Shown here one piece after another: positions 8,197 through 16,321 of a stretch of 64,000 nucleotides of DNA; the first letter of the stretch is position 1, and the number at the start of each line of letters is the position of its first letter. The notes below the pieces were generated by a model. The model was not told the origin of the DNA. It worked only from the letters and a program-made list of their open reading frames with translations, and ran no database searches. Source of the DNA: Elstera cyanobacteriorum (GTDB taxonomy: Bacteria; Pseudomonadota; Alphaproteobacteria; Elsterales; Elsteraceae); assembly GCF_002251735.1 (NCBI RefSeq), contig NZ_NOXS01000035.1:128814-192813 (forward strand), given 5' to 3'. A program made the position numbers and the translations under genes.

Positions 8197-9216
8197 CTAT
8201 GCCCGCGCTTCCTCCCGGATCAGCGCCAACGCATCAAGGAACTGGCGGGCGGCGGCGGGCCAGGAGTAGCGCAGCGCATGCTCCCGGCAGGCCGCACGAT
8301 CGACTTTAAGGGCCGCGAGAGCAGCGTCCCGCAGGTCTTCGCTCAGGGCGCCCACGGGCTGATCGGCCTCGCTCAGAATATCGCGCGGCCCCGTTACCGG
8401 ATAGGCCGCCACCGGCACACCGCAGGCCAAGGCTTCCAGCACGACGAGGCCGAACGTATCGGTCCGGCTGGGAAACACGAAAACATCGGCGGCGGAATAA
8501 GCGCGCGCCAACTCTTCCCCATGTTTGGCGCCGATGAAATGGGCGGCGGGAAACTGTTTTTGCAGTTCTTCCCGCTGCGGCCCATCGCCAACGATCAGCT
8601 TCGAGCCCGGTAGATCGAGTGCCAGAAAGGCGCCGATATTCTTTTCCACCGCAACCCGCCCAACATAGGCGAAAACTGGCTTCGGCAGATCGAGCGGCAG
8701 CGGTTCGCGCGGGCGAAACAGCTCGAGATCGGCCCCGCGCGAAAAGCGCACGATATTGCGAAAGCCGCGCTGGCTAAGTTCCGCCTCAAGGCTCGGCGTC
8801 GCGACCATCACCCGATCGGCAGCATTATGGAAGCGGCGCAGGAACGCATAGCTCCAGGCCGCCGGAATGCCGGTGCGCGCGTGCAGATACTCGGGGAACT
8901 TCGTATGGAACGATGTGGTGAAGGGCCAACGGCGCTTCTTTGCCAGCTTTTTACCCGCCATGCCCAAGGGGCCTTCGGTCGGCAAGTGCAGGGCGTCGGG
9001 CTGAAACGCATCCAGCAACGCCGCCAGTCGCTTCGTCGGAAACAGCGCGAGGCGGATTTCCGGGTAGGTCGGGCAAGGAATGGTGCGGAAGCGGTCAGGG
9101 CCGATCACCTCCACCACATGGCCTTCGCTTTCAAGCTCGCGGCGGACCGTATCGAGCGTCCGCACAACCCCGTTGACCTGGGGAAACCAGGCGTCGGTCA
9201 CAATCGCAATGCGCAT
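8197..9216 (-). CDS. GT4 glycosyltransferase, Agt-like (glycolipid synthase)
   Basis: A 339-residue GT-B fold glycosyltransferase. The N-terminus MRIAIVTDAWFPQVNGVVRT is typical of monoglucosyl- or glucuronosyl-diacylglycerol synthases. The nucleotide-sugar site shows FPSRTDTFGLVVLEALACGVPV, with Asp in place of the first Glu of the EX7E motif. It starts three bases after the PlcP-like gene stops. In several alphaproteobacteria this gene pair replaces phospholipids with glycolipids under phosphate starvation: PlcP releases diacylglycerol and Agt glycosylates it. The candidate Pho box upstream of the pair fits that role. The sugar donor cannot be read from the sequence. Confidence 0.85.
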   Translation of the reverse strand: MRIAIVTDAWFPQVNGVVRTLDTVRRELESEGHVVEVIGPDRFRTIPCPTYPEIRLALFPTKRLAALLDAFQPDALHLPTEGPLGMAGKKLAKKRRWPFTTSFHTKFPEYLHARTGIPAAWSYAFLRRFHNAADRVMVATPSLEAELSQRGFRNIVRFSRGADLELFRPREPLPLDLPKPVFAYVGRVAVEKNIGAFLALDLPGSKLIVGDGPQREELQKQFPAAHFIGAKHGEELARAYSAADVFVFPSRTDTFGLVVLEALACGVPVAAYPVTGPRDILSEADQPVGALSEDLRDAALAALKVDRAACREHALRYSWPAAARQFLDALALIREEARA

Positions 9217-9219
9217 GAA

Positions 9220-10038
9220 TTATCGGGCCATTAAGTTAGCGGTGGAAGCGACGGGCTGGCGGCCGGGGTGCCAGCCGAACAATTGACGCATTTCGGCCCA
9301 ATGAAGAATTTCGAGCCGCCCGTCGAAATGTTCGACCAAGGCGGTGCAACTTTCGACCCAATCACCATCATTGCAGTAAAGCACGCCCTGAATGTCGCGC
9401 ATTTCGGCGTGGTGAATGTGACCGCAGACGATGCCGTCGAAGTTCCGGCGTTTGGCCTCTTCGGCCAGCGCGTCTTCGAAGCGGGAGATATATTCAACGG
9501 CGTTTTTTACGCGCTGCTTCAGGTACTGCGACAGCGACCAATAGGAGAAGCCCAGTTTGTGCCGGGCGACATTGAACCAATGATTGACGCTGAGCACGAC
9601 GTTATAAGCCCAGTCGCCTAAGTAGGCGAGCCACTTGGCGTAGCGGATCACTCCGTCGAACTGATCGCCGTGAATAACCAGCAGCCGCTTTCCGGTCGCG
9701 GTCACATGCACCGCCTCGTCCAGCACCGTGACGCCGCCGAACTGCATGTCGCAATAATCGCGCAGCGCCTCGTCATGATTGCCCGGAATATAGATGACCT
9801 TGGTGCCCTTGCGCGCCTTGCGCAGCATCTTCTGCACCACGTCATTATGGCTCTGCGCCCAAAACCACGAGCGTTTTAGCCGCCAACCATCGACAATATC
9901 ACCGACGAGATAGAGGTAATCGGAGTCGGTGAACTTCAAAAAATCCAACAGCGCATCGGCCTTGCAGCCGCGTGTGCCAAGGTGAATGTCCGAGATCCAA
10001 ATGGCCCGGTACTGGGTAATGCCAACTTCTGCGTCCAT
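9220..10038 (-). CDS. plcP: PlcP-like metallophosphoesterase (phospholipase C type, COG2908)
   Basis: A 272-residue calcineurin-like phosphoesterase. The two-metal motifs are complete: D17-x-H19, GDIVD (residues 46-50), GNHD (86-89), HGDQFD (123-128) and GHIH (206-209). The family resembles LpxH (UDP-diacylglucosamine hydrolase). Its pairing with an Agt-like glycosyltransferase and a Pho box points instead to PlcP, which cleaves zwitterionic phospholipids to diacylglycerol when phosphate is scarce (characterised in Sinorhizobium and marine bacteria). The start at 10038 places SDIHLG at the usual distance from the N-terminus. Confidence 0.85.
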   Translation of the reverse strand: MDAEVGITQYRAIWISDIHLGTRGCKADALLDFLKFTDSDYLYLVGDIVDGWRLKRSWFWAQSHNDVVQKMLRKARKGTKVIYIPGNHDEALRDYCDMQFGGVTVLDEAVHVTATGKRLLVIHGDQFDGVIRYAKWLAYLGDWAYNVVLSVNHWFNVARHKLGFSYWSLSQYLKQRVKNAVEYISRFEDALAEEAKRRNFDGIVCGHIHHAEMRDIQGVLYCNDGDWVESCTALVEHFDGRLEILHWAEMRQLFGWHPGRQPVASTANLMAR

Positions 10039-10089
10039 ACCGCCGCCTGCACATCGTGCTTCTGATTCTCACCTTTCTGCCAGCCGCTG

Positions 10090-10107
10090 ATGACATGTTT
10101 TTGACGG
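10090..10107 (-). promoter_or_regulatory. Candidate Pho box upstream of plcP
   Basis: On the minus strand the 18 bases read as two 7-base half-sites, CCGTCAA and ATGTCAT, separated by AAAC. They match 14 of 18 positions of the PhoB consensus CTGTCAT-N4-CTGTCAT. A weak -10-like CAGAAA lies ten bases downstream, the spacing expected for PhoB-activated promoters, and the plcP start follows about 50 bases from the box. Confidence 0.65.
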
Positions 10108-10206
10108 TTGTATAATTTCATTAAACCGTCGTCTTACGGTCACGGATTTGTCGCGCCTCGCCCGGCTTTTGGAGCGCGACGACCGACCCCGCCCCAACCG
10201 CATAGG

Positions 10207-11169
10207 ATGGACCGGCCGATGGATGGCAGCGTTTTGGAAGCCTCCCCTCTCTCTGCGACCCGCAATCGCCCCTTGCGGATTATCGTCAATCCGACAGCGG
10301 GCCAGGCGCGCGGCGCGCGGCTGAAACGGTCGCTGGATCGGCTGACCGCCGCCGGAACCCAGTGGGATATCGTCGAAACCCAAGCGCGCGGCGATGCCGA
10401 GGCCCTGGCCCGCGCCCTGGCCGAGGCCGGGGAGGTCGGGGCGATTATCGCGGCGGGCGGCGACGGGACGATCAATGAAGCGATCAACGGCGTGATGGCG
10501 GCGCAACGCCACGGCGCCCCCGTGCCGCCCTTCGGCCTTCTACCGCTCGGCACCGCCAATGTGCTGGCGGGTGAGCTTGGTATCGACACGCCGGAAACGG
10601 CAGCGGCAGCGTTGCTCTCGGGCCAGACGCGCAAAATCGCCCTCGGCCTCTGCGAAACCCCGGATGGGGCGCGCCGCTATTTTTCGATGATGGCGGGCGT
10701 TGGGTTTGATGCCCATGTGGTCGCCGGGATCGATCCGGCGCTTAAACGCCGCTTCGGCAAGGGCGCTTATGTGTGGCAGACGCTGAAAGAATGGCTGGCG
10801 TTGAAACCCGCGCGCTACACGCTGGGCGACGGGCGGGATGCTAGCTCTCTCATTCTCGCCAATGGGCATTTTTACGCCGGGCGCTTTACCGTTGCGCCCG
10901 AAGCCAACCTCGATGATCCGGCACTGATTGCGGCGCGCTTTACAAAGGGGGGTCGCCTCGCCACCGCGCTTTACGCCGCCGCCCTGCCGTTTGGGCTGCT
11001 GCCACATTTACCCAGTGTGAAGCGCGAGCGCATCACGCACGTGTCGGTCAATGGCCCTGCGGGCGAACCGGTGCAGGCCGATGGCGATACCATCGCCACC
11101 CTGCCCGTGACCTTTACATTAGCGCCGGAACGGCTGACGATCTTCGCCGCGCCCCGCGCCCGGGCATAG
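10207..11169 (+). CDS. Diacylglycerol/lipid kinase family protein (YegS/DagK-like)
   Basis: A 320-residue soluble lipid kinase with the DAGK catalytic domain. RIIVNPTAGQARG lies at the N-terminus, followed by the ATP-binding GGDGTINEAING and LPLGTANVLAGELGI. The frame is open back to 10108, but the upstream residues look non-coding and conserved sequence begins near 10240. I place the start at the ATG at 10207, with 10219 as an alternative. It may phosphorylate diacylglycerol or a related lipid, returning diacylglycerol to phosphatidate. It is divergent from plcP-agt and shares the intergenic region with the Pho box. Confidence 0.87.
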   Translation: MDRPMDGSVLEASPLSATRNRPLRIIVNPTAGQARGARLKRSLDRLTAAGTQWDIVETQARGDAEALARALAEAGEVGAIIAAGGDGTINEAINGVMAAQRHGAPVPPFGLLPLGTANVLAGELGIDTPETAAAALLSGQTRKIALGLCETPDGARRYFSMMAGVGFDAHVVAGIDPALKRRFGKGAYVWQTLKEWLALKPARYTLGDGRDASSLILANGHFYAGRFTVAPEANLDDPALIAARFTKGGRLATALYAAALPFGLLPHLPSVKRERITHVSVNGPAGEPVQADGDTIATLPVTFTLAPERLTIFAAPRARA

Positions 11170-11273
11170 GGGGGGCGCGTTTCCGGCGCTTTCCTGTGAT
11201 TGCCCTGCTGGCCGTAAGCTGTTAGGGTCCGCGCCGCCTTACTTTCAAGACAGCTTTACAACGGGTTTTTCCG

Positions 11274-11840
11274 ATGAAAATCAACGCCAACGAACTGCGC
11301 CAGGGCAATGTGATCGAGACCGAAACCGGCCTCTGGGCGATTCTGAAGGCCAATCACGTCTCGCCCGGTAAGGGTGCGGCCTTCGTTCAGGTGGAAATGC
11401 GCAACCTGCGTACCGGCATTAAGCGCGACGATAAGTTCCGCTCGGGCGAGAGCGTGGAGCGCGTGCGCATCGACGAAGAAGATTTCACCTTCCTGTTCGG
11501 CGACGATACGGCGCTGACCTTCATGAACCCGGAAACCTACGACCAATTGCCGGTTCCGCTGGAACTGCTGGGCGATAAGGCCGGCTTTCTGCAGGATGGC
11601 ATGAAGGTTCAGATTTCGCTGTACGAAGGCACGCCGATCAGCGTTTCCCTGCCGCAGCATGTGGTGCTGGAACTGGTGGAAGCCGATCCGGTGGTGAAGG
11701 GCCAGACGGCCTCGTCCTCCTACAAGCCCGGCAAGCTGGAAAACGGCATGCGCATCATGATCCCGCCCCATGTGGAAGCCGGGATCAAAGTTGTGGTTGC
11801 GACGGAAGATTGCTCTTACGTCGAACGCTTCAAGGGCTAA
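11274..11840 (+). CDS. efp: Translation elongation factor P
   Basis: A 188-residue three-domain protein that relieves ribosome stalling at polyproline stretches. The modified-lysine loop is intact (NHVSPGKGAAF, Lys33 with Met counted, equivalent to E. coli Lys34). C-terminal motifs such as ENGMRIMIPPHVEAGIKVVV and SYVERFKG are canonical. No EpmA/EpmB modification genes are in the window. The neighbourhood contains several proline-rich envelope proteins (the OmpA-like protein at 12874, TolA) that would be natural EF-P clients. Confidence 0.97.
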   Translation: MKINANELRQGNVIETETGLWAILKANHVSPGKGAAFVQVEMRNLRTGIKRDDKFRSGESVERVRIDEEDFTFLFGDDTALTFMNPETYDQLPVPLELLGDKAGFLQDGMKVQISLYEGTPISVSLPQHVVLELVEADPVVKGQTASSSYKPGKLENGMRIMIPPHVEAGIKVVVATEDCSYVERFKG

Positions 11841-11847
11841 GATAAGC

Positions 11848-11906
11848 GCGGCGCGCCTTGCGCCGCCATTCAACTTTATCAGCGCGGATCGGGACGCCCG
11901 GTCCGC
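11848..11906 (+). terminator. Two tandem hairpins after efp
   Basis: The first stem is GCGGCGC (11848-11854) with GCGCCGC (11860-11866). The second is GCGGATCGGG (11884-11893) with CCCGGTCCGC (11897-11906), which has one G-T pair and is followed by GTCGTTCTTTG. Together they may terminate or attenuate efp transcription ahead of suhB. Neither has a strong T-run. Confidence 0.45.
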
Positions 11907-11930
11907 GTCGTTCTTTGAAAGGGTGGGATC

Positions 11931-12779
11931 ATGGCGCGGTCGGCCATCATTACGGTTATGACCAAGGCGGCGGAAAAGGCTGCCATTCGTCTGGTGCGTG
12001 ATTTCGGGGAAGTCGAAAAACTACAGGTCAGCCGGAAGGGCGTGGCCGATTTCGTTTCCCAGGCCGACCTGAAGGCGGAAGAAACCCTGCGCGCCGAGCT
12101 GGAAAAGGCCCGCCCGGGCTATGGTTTCCTGCTGGAAGAAGGCGGCGAGGTGAAGGGCGACGGCGTGAACCGTTGGATCATCGATCCGCTCGACGGTACC
12201 GTGAACTTCCTGCACGGCATTCCGCATTTCTCCATCTCCCTTGCGCTAGAGCGCGAGGGGGAGATTATCGCGGGCGTCATCCTCGACCCAGTGAAGCACG
12301 AGCTGTTCCATGCCGAAAAGGGCGGTGGGGCCTTCCTCAATGATTTCCGCCTGCGCGTCTCCGCCCGCCGCGACCTGCCGACCGCCGTGGTTGGCTGCTG
12401 GTTGCCGGTGGCCGGGTCGTCGGGCCACGAGAAAATCTTGAAGCAGGTTTCCGCCGTCATGCCACAGACCGGTGGGATTCGCTGCTTCGGTGGCGCGGCG
12501 CTGAACCTCGCCTATGTGGCGGCGGGGCGCCTCGACGGCTATTGGGAAGAAGGGCTGAAGCCCTGGGATATGGCCGCTGGGATGCTGATGGTGAAGGAAG
12601 CCGGGGGCTATGTCTCCGACATTACCGGCGGCACCCGGATGATGGCGACCAGCAGCGTCGTTGCCGCCAATGATCAGCTTCACCATAAGCTCGGCCAATT
12701 GTTGCGGAAAGCGACCCCGCCGGCTGTCAAAGCCGCCCCGAAACCCGAGGCTGCCGCTGAAGATCCGACCAAAGCCTAA
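11931..12779 (+). CDS. suhB: Inositol-1-monophosphatase family protein SuhB
   Basis: A 282-residue Mg2+-dependent phosphatase of the IMPase family. Visible motifs are FVSQADLKAEE, the metal-binding WIIDPLDGTVNFLHGIPHF, and LKPWDMAAGMLMVKEAGG near the C-terminus. SuhB homologues hydrolyse inositol monophosphate and in enterobacteria also take part in rRNA antitermination. The ATG at 11931 has AAAGGGTGGG upstream. A low-complexity Lys/Ala/Pro tail of about 25 residues follows the conserved domain. Confidence 0.93.
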   Translation: MARSAIITVMTKAAEKAAIRLVRDFGEVEKLQVSRKGVADFVSQADLKAEETLRAELEKARPGYGFLLEEGGEVKGDGVNRWIIDPLDGTVNFLHGIPHFSISLALEREGEIIAGVILDPVKHELFHAEKGGGAFLNDFRLRVSARRDLPTAVVGCWLPVAGSSGHEKILKQVSAVMPQTGGIRCFGGAALNLAYVAAGRLDGYWEEGLKPWDMAAGMLMVKEAGGYVSDITGGTRMMATSSVVAANDQLHHKLGQLLRKATPPAVKAAPKPEAAAEDPTKA

Positions 12780-12802
12780 GCGCAGACTGGATTTTCAGCC
12801 GC

Positions 12803-12825
12803 CCGGCGCGTAGGCTTCGCGCCGG
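12803..12825. terminator. Hairpin after suhB
   Basis: A perfect 8-bp GC stem, CCGGCGCG (12803-12810) and CGCGCCGG (12818-12825), encloses a 7-base loop and has no T-run. It is a possible weak terminator between suhB and the OmpA-like gene. Confidence 0.4.
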
Positions 12826-12873
12826 ATTGACCGGTTGGTCACACTGGGGTTGCTGGGAAGGGAGAGGCACGGC

Positions 12874-13782
12874 ATGCGCAAACCGCAGACGAGGATAGGG
12901 GTACCCTTACTGTCCGGCGTTTTGCTGCTCGGCGTCGCTTTTCCCGCCGCCGCCCAACTCTATGGCGCGGGCCGCAACAGCGGCGCGGTCGTGATCGACG
13001 AAGACGTCTTATCGAGCCTCGGCGGCGCGGGTCCGCGCCCGGGGGTCGGTGTCGGCTATCTTCCGGCCCCGCCCGCTCCGCCGCGCAGCAAGATCAATCA
13101 GGTGCCGCCGCCGAAAGCCAAGCCCGCGCCGGTGGCGATTGCGGTGCCGCCTGCCCCGCCTGCGTCCCCCGTAGCCCCTCCGGCCCCGCCCCCCGCTGTG
13201 GCACCGGTCACGGCCACGGTTCCGCCGACAGCGGCGCCCGATGCCCCCGCCATTCCGGCCTCGGCCCCACCGATGCCGCTGACGCCGGACCCGACCCCCC
13301 TCCCACAGACGGCAGCAAAACCGCAGACGCCGAAGCCCGATCCTGGCCCGCCGCCGGTTCCAGCCGAACCGCCGCCTGCCCCGAAAGTGGCCGCCGCCGC
13401 GCCGCCGCCTCCCCCGGTACCGCCGCCAGTGGCAACCCCCGCCGTTGCTGTTCCGGCACCGGTTGCGACTGCCAAGGGCGTGCGCCTGCTGTTCCTGCCC
13501 GATAGCGCCGATGTGCCGACCACGGCGCGCCCGGCGCTCGATGGGGTGGTAAAGCAGTTGCAAAGCCAGCCCGACCGGCGGGTGCTGATCACGGCCTATG
13601 CCGCCGGAACGCCGGAAACCGCCAGCCAGTCGCGCCGCCTGTCGCTGAACCGCGCCTTGGCCGTTCGCAGCTTCCTAGCCGAAAGCGGGGTGAGCACCGC
13701 GCGGGTCGATGTCCGTGCCCTAGGATCCCAGACTGGCGACGGCCCCGCCGACCGCGTTGATCTCGACCTGATGACGCCGTAA
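12874..13782 (+). CDS. Secreted Pro/Ala-rich protein with C-terminal OmpA-like domain
   Basis: A 302-residue exported protein. The signal peptide starts at the ATG at 12874 (MRKPQTRIGVPLLSG, cleavage after the AAA near residue 26), with GGGAGAGG just upstream. The frame is open further back, but those residues lack signal-peptide character. The middle, about residues 60-195, is almost entirely Pro, Ala and Val, a flexible linker able to cross the periplasm. The C-terminal 100 residues resemble a degenerate OmpA peptidoglycan-binding domain (VRLLFLPDSADVPTTARPAL, ITAYAAG, RRLSLNRALAVRSFL). The usual HAD/R motif (GHADERG) is replaced by AYAAGTPE, so diaminopimelate binding is doubtful. It lies 38 bases upstream of the MotA/MotB-like pair and probably belongs to that operon. 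Confidence 0.75.
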   Translation: MRKPQTRIGVPLLSGVLLLGVAFPAAAQLYGAGRNSGAVVIDEDVLSSLGGAGPRPGVGVGYLPAPPAPPRSKINQVPPPKAKPAPVAIAVPPAPPASPVAPPAPPPAVAPVTATVPPTAAPDAPAIPASAPPMPLTPDPTPLPQTAAKPQTPKPDPGPPPVPAEPPPAPKVAAAAPPPPPVPPPVATPAVAVPAPVATAKGVRLLFLPDSADVPTTARPALDGVVKQLQSQPDRRVLITAYAAGTPETASQSRRLSLNRALAVRSFLAESGVSTARVDVRALGSQTGDGPADRVDLDLMTP

Positions 13783-13820
13783 CCCTTTCTCTGCCGCGAT
13801 TTACAAAGACTGGCCCCGCG

Positions 13821-14879
13821 ATGCTGCATCAATTGACCGGAACCCGCCGCTATCTCGTCCGCATCGGGCTGTTTCTTGTTTTGGTCGCGGCAATCGCGGT
13901 AGCGCTATCCGGGGTATTGAAGGCGGCTTTTCTGCATAATCCCGGTCTCAACGGGGTCATTCTCGGGACCCTGTTGCTGGGGATTATCTTTATTGTCCGG
14001 CAAGTCTTGATGCTGTCGCCGGAAATTGCCTGGCTGGAGAATTACCAGCGCAACCAAAGCGCCGCCGTTTCGCTGCCGGTGAAGCTGCTGGCGCCGATGG
14101 CCGCCATGCTGGGCGAACGGCGCACGCGCCTCAGTCTCTCGGCCACTGCCACCCGCTCCTTGCTCGATAGCATTGGCGCGCGATTGGATGAGGGCCGCGA
14201 TATTTCCCGCTACCTCATTGGTTTGCTGGTCCTGCTCGGGCTGCTCGGCACTTTCTGGGGGTTGATCCAGACCGTCGGCTCAGTCGGCGATGTTGTCGGC
14301 AAGCTCTCGTTCGGCGGCGGTGATGCGGTCGCGGCGTTCGAAGATCTGAAGCAAGGCTTGGCGACGCCGCTGTCGGCGATGGGCACCGCCTTTTCCTCCT
14401 CGCTGTTCGGCCTTGCCGGATCGCTGGTGCTGGGCTTTCTTGACCTGCAAGCCGGGGCCGCCCAAAGCCGCTTCTATAACGAGTTGGAAGAATGGCTGGC
14501 CAGCCTAACCCGTATTGGCGGCAGCGGCCCCACAGCGGAGGGAGACGCCTCCGTTCCCGCTTATATTCAGGCCCTGCTGGAGCAGACGGCGGATAGTCTC
14601 GATGCCTTACAACGCACCTTGGCCCGGACCGAAGAAGGGCGGCAATCGACCAATGCCGCGCTGACCGCGTTGGTGGAACATCTCGCCGCCCGCCCGGCTG
14701 AAAAGCCGAGTGGGATCGATGAAGTTTCCCGCAGTCATCTGCGCAACCTCGATCTTCACCTAACCCAACTTCTCGAAGACCAGCGCCACGGGCGGGGGGA
14801 GCTTATTCAAGAAGTCCGCGCCGAAATCCGCCTTTTGGCCCGCACGATTGCCGCCCTCGCCGAAGAGCAGGAGCGTTAA
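13821..14879 (+). CDS. MotA/TolQ/ExbB-type proton channel subunit (ZorA-like)
   Basis: A 352-residue inner-membrane protein. Four hydrophobic segments are seen at about 13-34, 44-64, 131-154 and 185-211. The last two carry the MotA/TolQ/ExbB signature (LLGLLGTFWGLIQTVGSV and LSAMGTAFSSSLFGLAGSLVLGF). A polar, coiled-coil-prone cytoplasmic tail follows from about 250. It would form the stator pore around the product of the next gene, three bases downstream. The layout resembles ZorA of Zorya and uncharacterised alphaproteobacterial envelope motors more than flagellar MotA. No flagellar genes and no ZorC, ZorD or ZorE effectors are nearby. Confidence 0.82.
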   Translation: MLHQLTGTRRYLVRIGLFLVLVAAIAVALSGVLKAAFLHNPGLNGVILGTLLLGIIFIVRQVLMLSPEIAWLENYQRNQSAAVSLPVKLLAPMAAMLGERRTRLSLSATATRSLLDSIGARLDEGRDISRYLIGLLVLLGLLGTFWGLIQTVGSVGDVVGKLSFGGGDAVAAFEDLKQGLATPLSAMGTAFSSSLFGLAGSLVLGFLDLQAGAAQSRFYNELEEWLASLTRIGGSGPTAEGDASVPAYIQALLEQTADSLDALQRTLARTEEGRQSTNAALTALVEHLAARPAEKPSGIDEVSRSHLRNLDLHLTQLLEDQRHGRGELIQEVRAEIRLLARTIAALAEEQER

Positions 14880-14882
14880 TCC

Positions 14883-16268
14883 ATGCCCGGCTCTTCCCGG
14901 CGGCAGAGAAACAGCCCAATCGACTATTGGCCCGGTTTCGTCGATGCCCTTTCGACGTTACTAATCATTATCATTTTCTTGGTTTTGGTCTTCGTTCTGG
15001 CGCAATATTATCTCAATCAGGCCCTCTCGGGCCGCGATGAGGCTTTGGCCAAGCTGACCGATCAGATCGCCCAGCTTTCCGATATGCTGGCGCTGGAAAA
15101 GGCCAATTCTGCCGAACTGCAACTGAGTCTGGGGCGCCTGACCGCCGACCTTCAAGCGACCAGCAGCGCGCGGGACGACGCCATCTCCCGCCTTGCCACC
15201 GTGATGGCCGAGCGCGATTCGCTGACCGGGCGACTGACGGAAGCCAATGCGCGGCTGGCCGAACTCCAGGGCCTTAACCAGAAGACCGCCGCCGACCTCG
15301 AAGCGGCCAATAAGGTGATGCAAGCCGATAAGGCCGCCATCGAAGTGCAACTCAAAGAACTGGCGCAGCTTAAGGCCGATATCGACGCCTTGCAGCGGGT
15401 GCGGGCGGAGTTGGAGGCGAAGGTCGGCTCGCTTGCGGGTCAGGTGGACGAGCGCGAGAAGCAGTTGGGTGCCCTGCGTGACCGCTCGAAGGAGCTGGAA
15501 GCCCGCCTCGCCACTTCCGAAGAGCGCACGCAATTGGCCCAGCGCGATATCGCCCAGCGCGATATCCAGCTTGCCGAACTGCTGGCGCGCAGCGAAACCC
15601 AGACCGGCGAGTTGATCCGCGAAAAGGCGATTTCGGCAGACGCCAAGAAGCAGGTCGATCTGCTGAATGCCCAGATTGCCGCCCTGCGCGATCAATTGGC
15701 GCGCATTGCCGCCGCTTTGGAGGCCTCGGAGGCCAAAAGCAAAGAGCAAGACGTCCAGATCGTCGATCTCGGTAAGCGCCTGAATGCCGCCCTCGCCTCC
15801 AAAGTCGAAGAACTGGCCCGCTACCGGTCGGAATTTTTCGGTAAGCTGCGCGAGGTTTTGGGCGAGCGGCAGGACGTGCGCATCGTCGGCGACCGCTTCG
15901 TCTTCCAATCGGAAGTTCTCTTCGATGTCGGCTCGGCGGAGTTGGGCGAGGCCGGGCGCGGGCAACTCGCCAGCTTGGCCGCGACGATTAAGCAGGTCGC
16001 ACCGCGCATCCCCGCCGATCTCAACTGGGTCTTGCGCGTCGATGGCCATACCGACCGGGTGCCGATCCGCACCGCGCAATTTCCGTCGAACTGGGAACTA
16101 TCGACCGCCCGCGCCATTTCCGTCGTGCGCTTTATGATCGACCAGGGCGTGCCTGCCGACCGCTTGGCCGCCACCGGCTTCGGCGAGTTTCAGCCGCTCG
16201 ACCCGCGCGACGATGACACCGCCCGCCGCCGCAACCGCCGGATCGAATTTAAGTTGACGGAGCGCTGA
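14883..16268 (+). CDS. MotB/OmpA-type peptidoglycan-anchored stator partner (ZorB-like)
   Basis: A 461-residue protein with one N-terminal membrane helix (about 23-43). It is preceded by PGFVDALSTLL, in which Asp21 sits where MotB and ZorB keep the proton-carrying aspartate. A very long coiled coil (about 45-310) rich in Glu, Ala, Leu and Lys follows. The C-terminal OmpA domain includes DGHTDRVPIRTAQFPSNWEL and RLAATGFGEFQPLD, with the Asp/Arg peptidoglycan-binding residues present. The coiled coil is far longer than in flagellar MotB and could span the periplasm. It is tightly coupled to the upstream channel gene. Confidence 0.85.
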   Translation: MPGSSRRQRNSPIDYWPGFVDALSTLLIIIIFLVLVFVLAQYYLNQALSGRDEALAKLTDQIAQLSDMLALEKANSAELQLSLGRLTADLQATSSARDDAISRLATVMAERDSLTGRLTEANARLAELQGLNQKTAADLEAANKVMQADKAAIEVQLKELAQLKADIDALQRVRAELEAKVGSLAGQVDEREKQLGALRDRSKELEARLATSEERTQLAQRDIAQRDIQLAELLARSETQTGELIREKAISADAKKQVDLLNAQIAALRDQLARIAAALEASEAKSKEQDVQIVDLGKRLNAALASKVEELARYRSEFFGKLREVLGERQDVRIVGDRFVFQSEVLFDVGSAELGEAGRGQLASLAATIKQVAPRIPADLNWVLRVDGHTDRVPIRTAQFPSNWELSTARAISVVRFMIDQGVPADRLAATGFGEFQPLDPRDDDTARRRNRRIEFKLTER

Positions 16269-16321
16269 GCGCTCGACGGGAGCGAAACCGCTTTAAAGCG
16301 ACGTTCCCGGAAGCGGAACGA

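Noticed and set aside
9220-10038. Annotation of the metallophosphoesterase as LpxH
   Set aside because: Motifs alone do not separate LpxH from PlcP, but the Agt-like partner and Pho box favour PlcP; some doubt remains.
10101-10116. TTGACG followed by a perfect TATAAT as a plus-strand promoter for the lipid kinase
   Set aside because: The two boxes are only four bases apart; TATAAT may still be used with another -35, but none at 16-18 bases looks convincing.
13009-13592. Minus-strand Gly/Arg-rich frames opposite the OmpA-like gene
   Set aside because: They mirror the Pro/Ala linker of the plus-strand gene and have no start signals or recognisable domain.
12874-16268. Full Zorya anti-phage system
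   Set aside because: Only the motor pair resembles ZorAB; no ZorC, ZorD or ZorE gene lies on either side, and flanking genes are suhB and rlpA.
16290-16301. CGCTTTAAAGCG palindrome between the MotB-like gene and rlpA
   Set aside because: It is a perfect 12-base palindrome, but too short and without loop or T-run to call a terminator.
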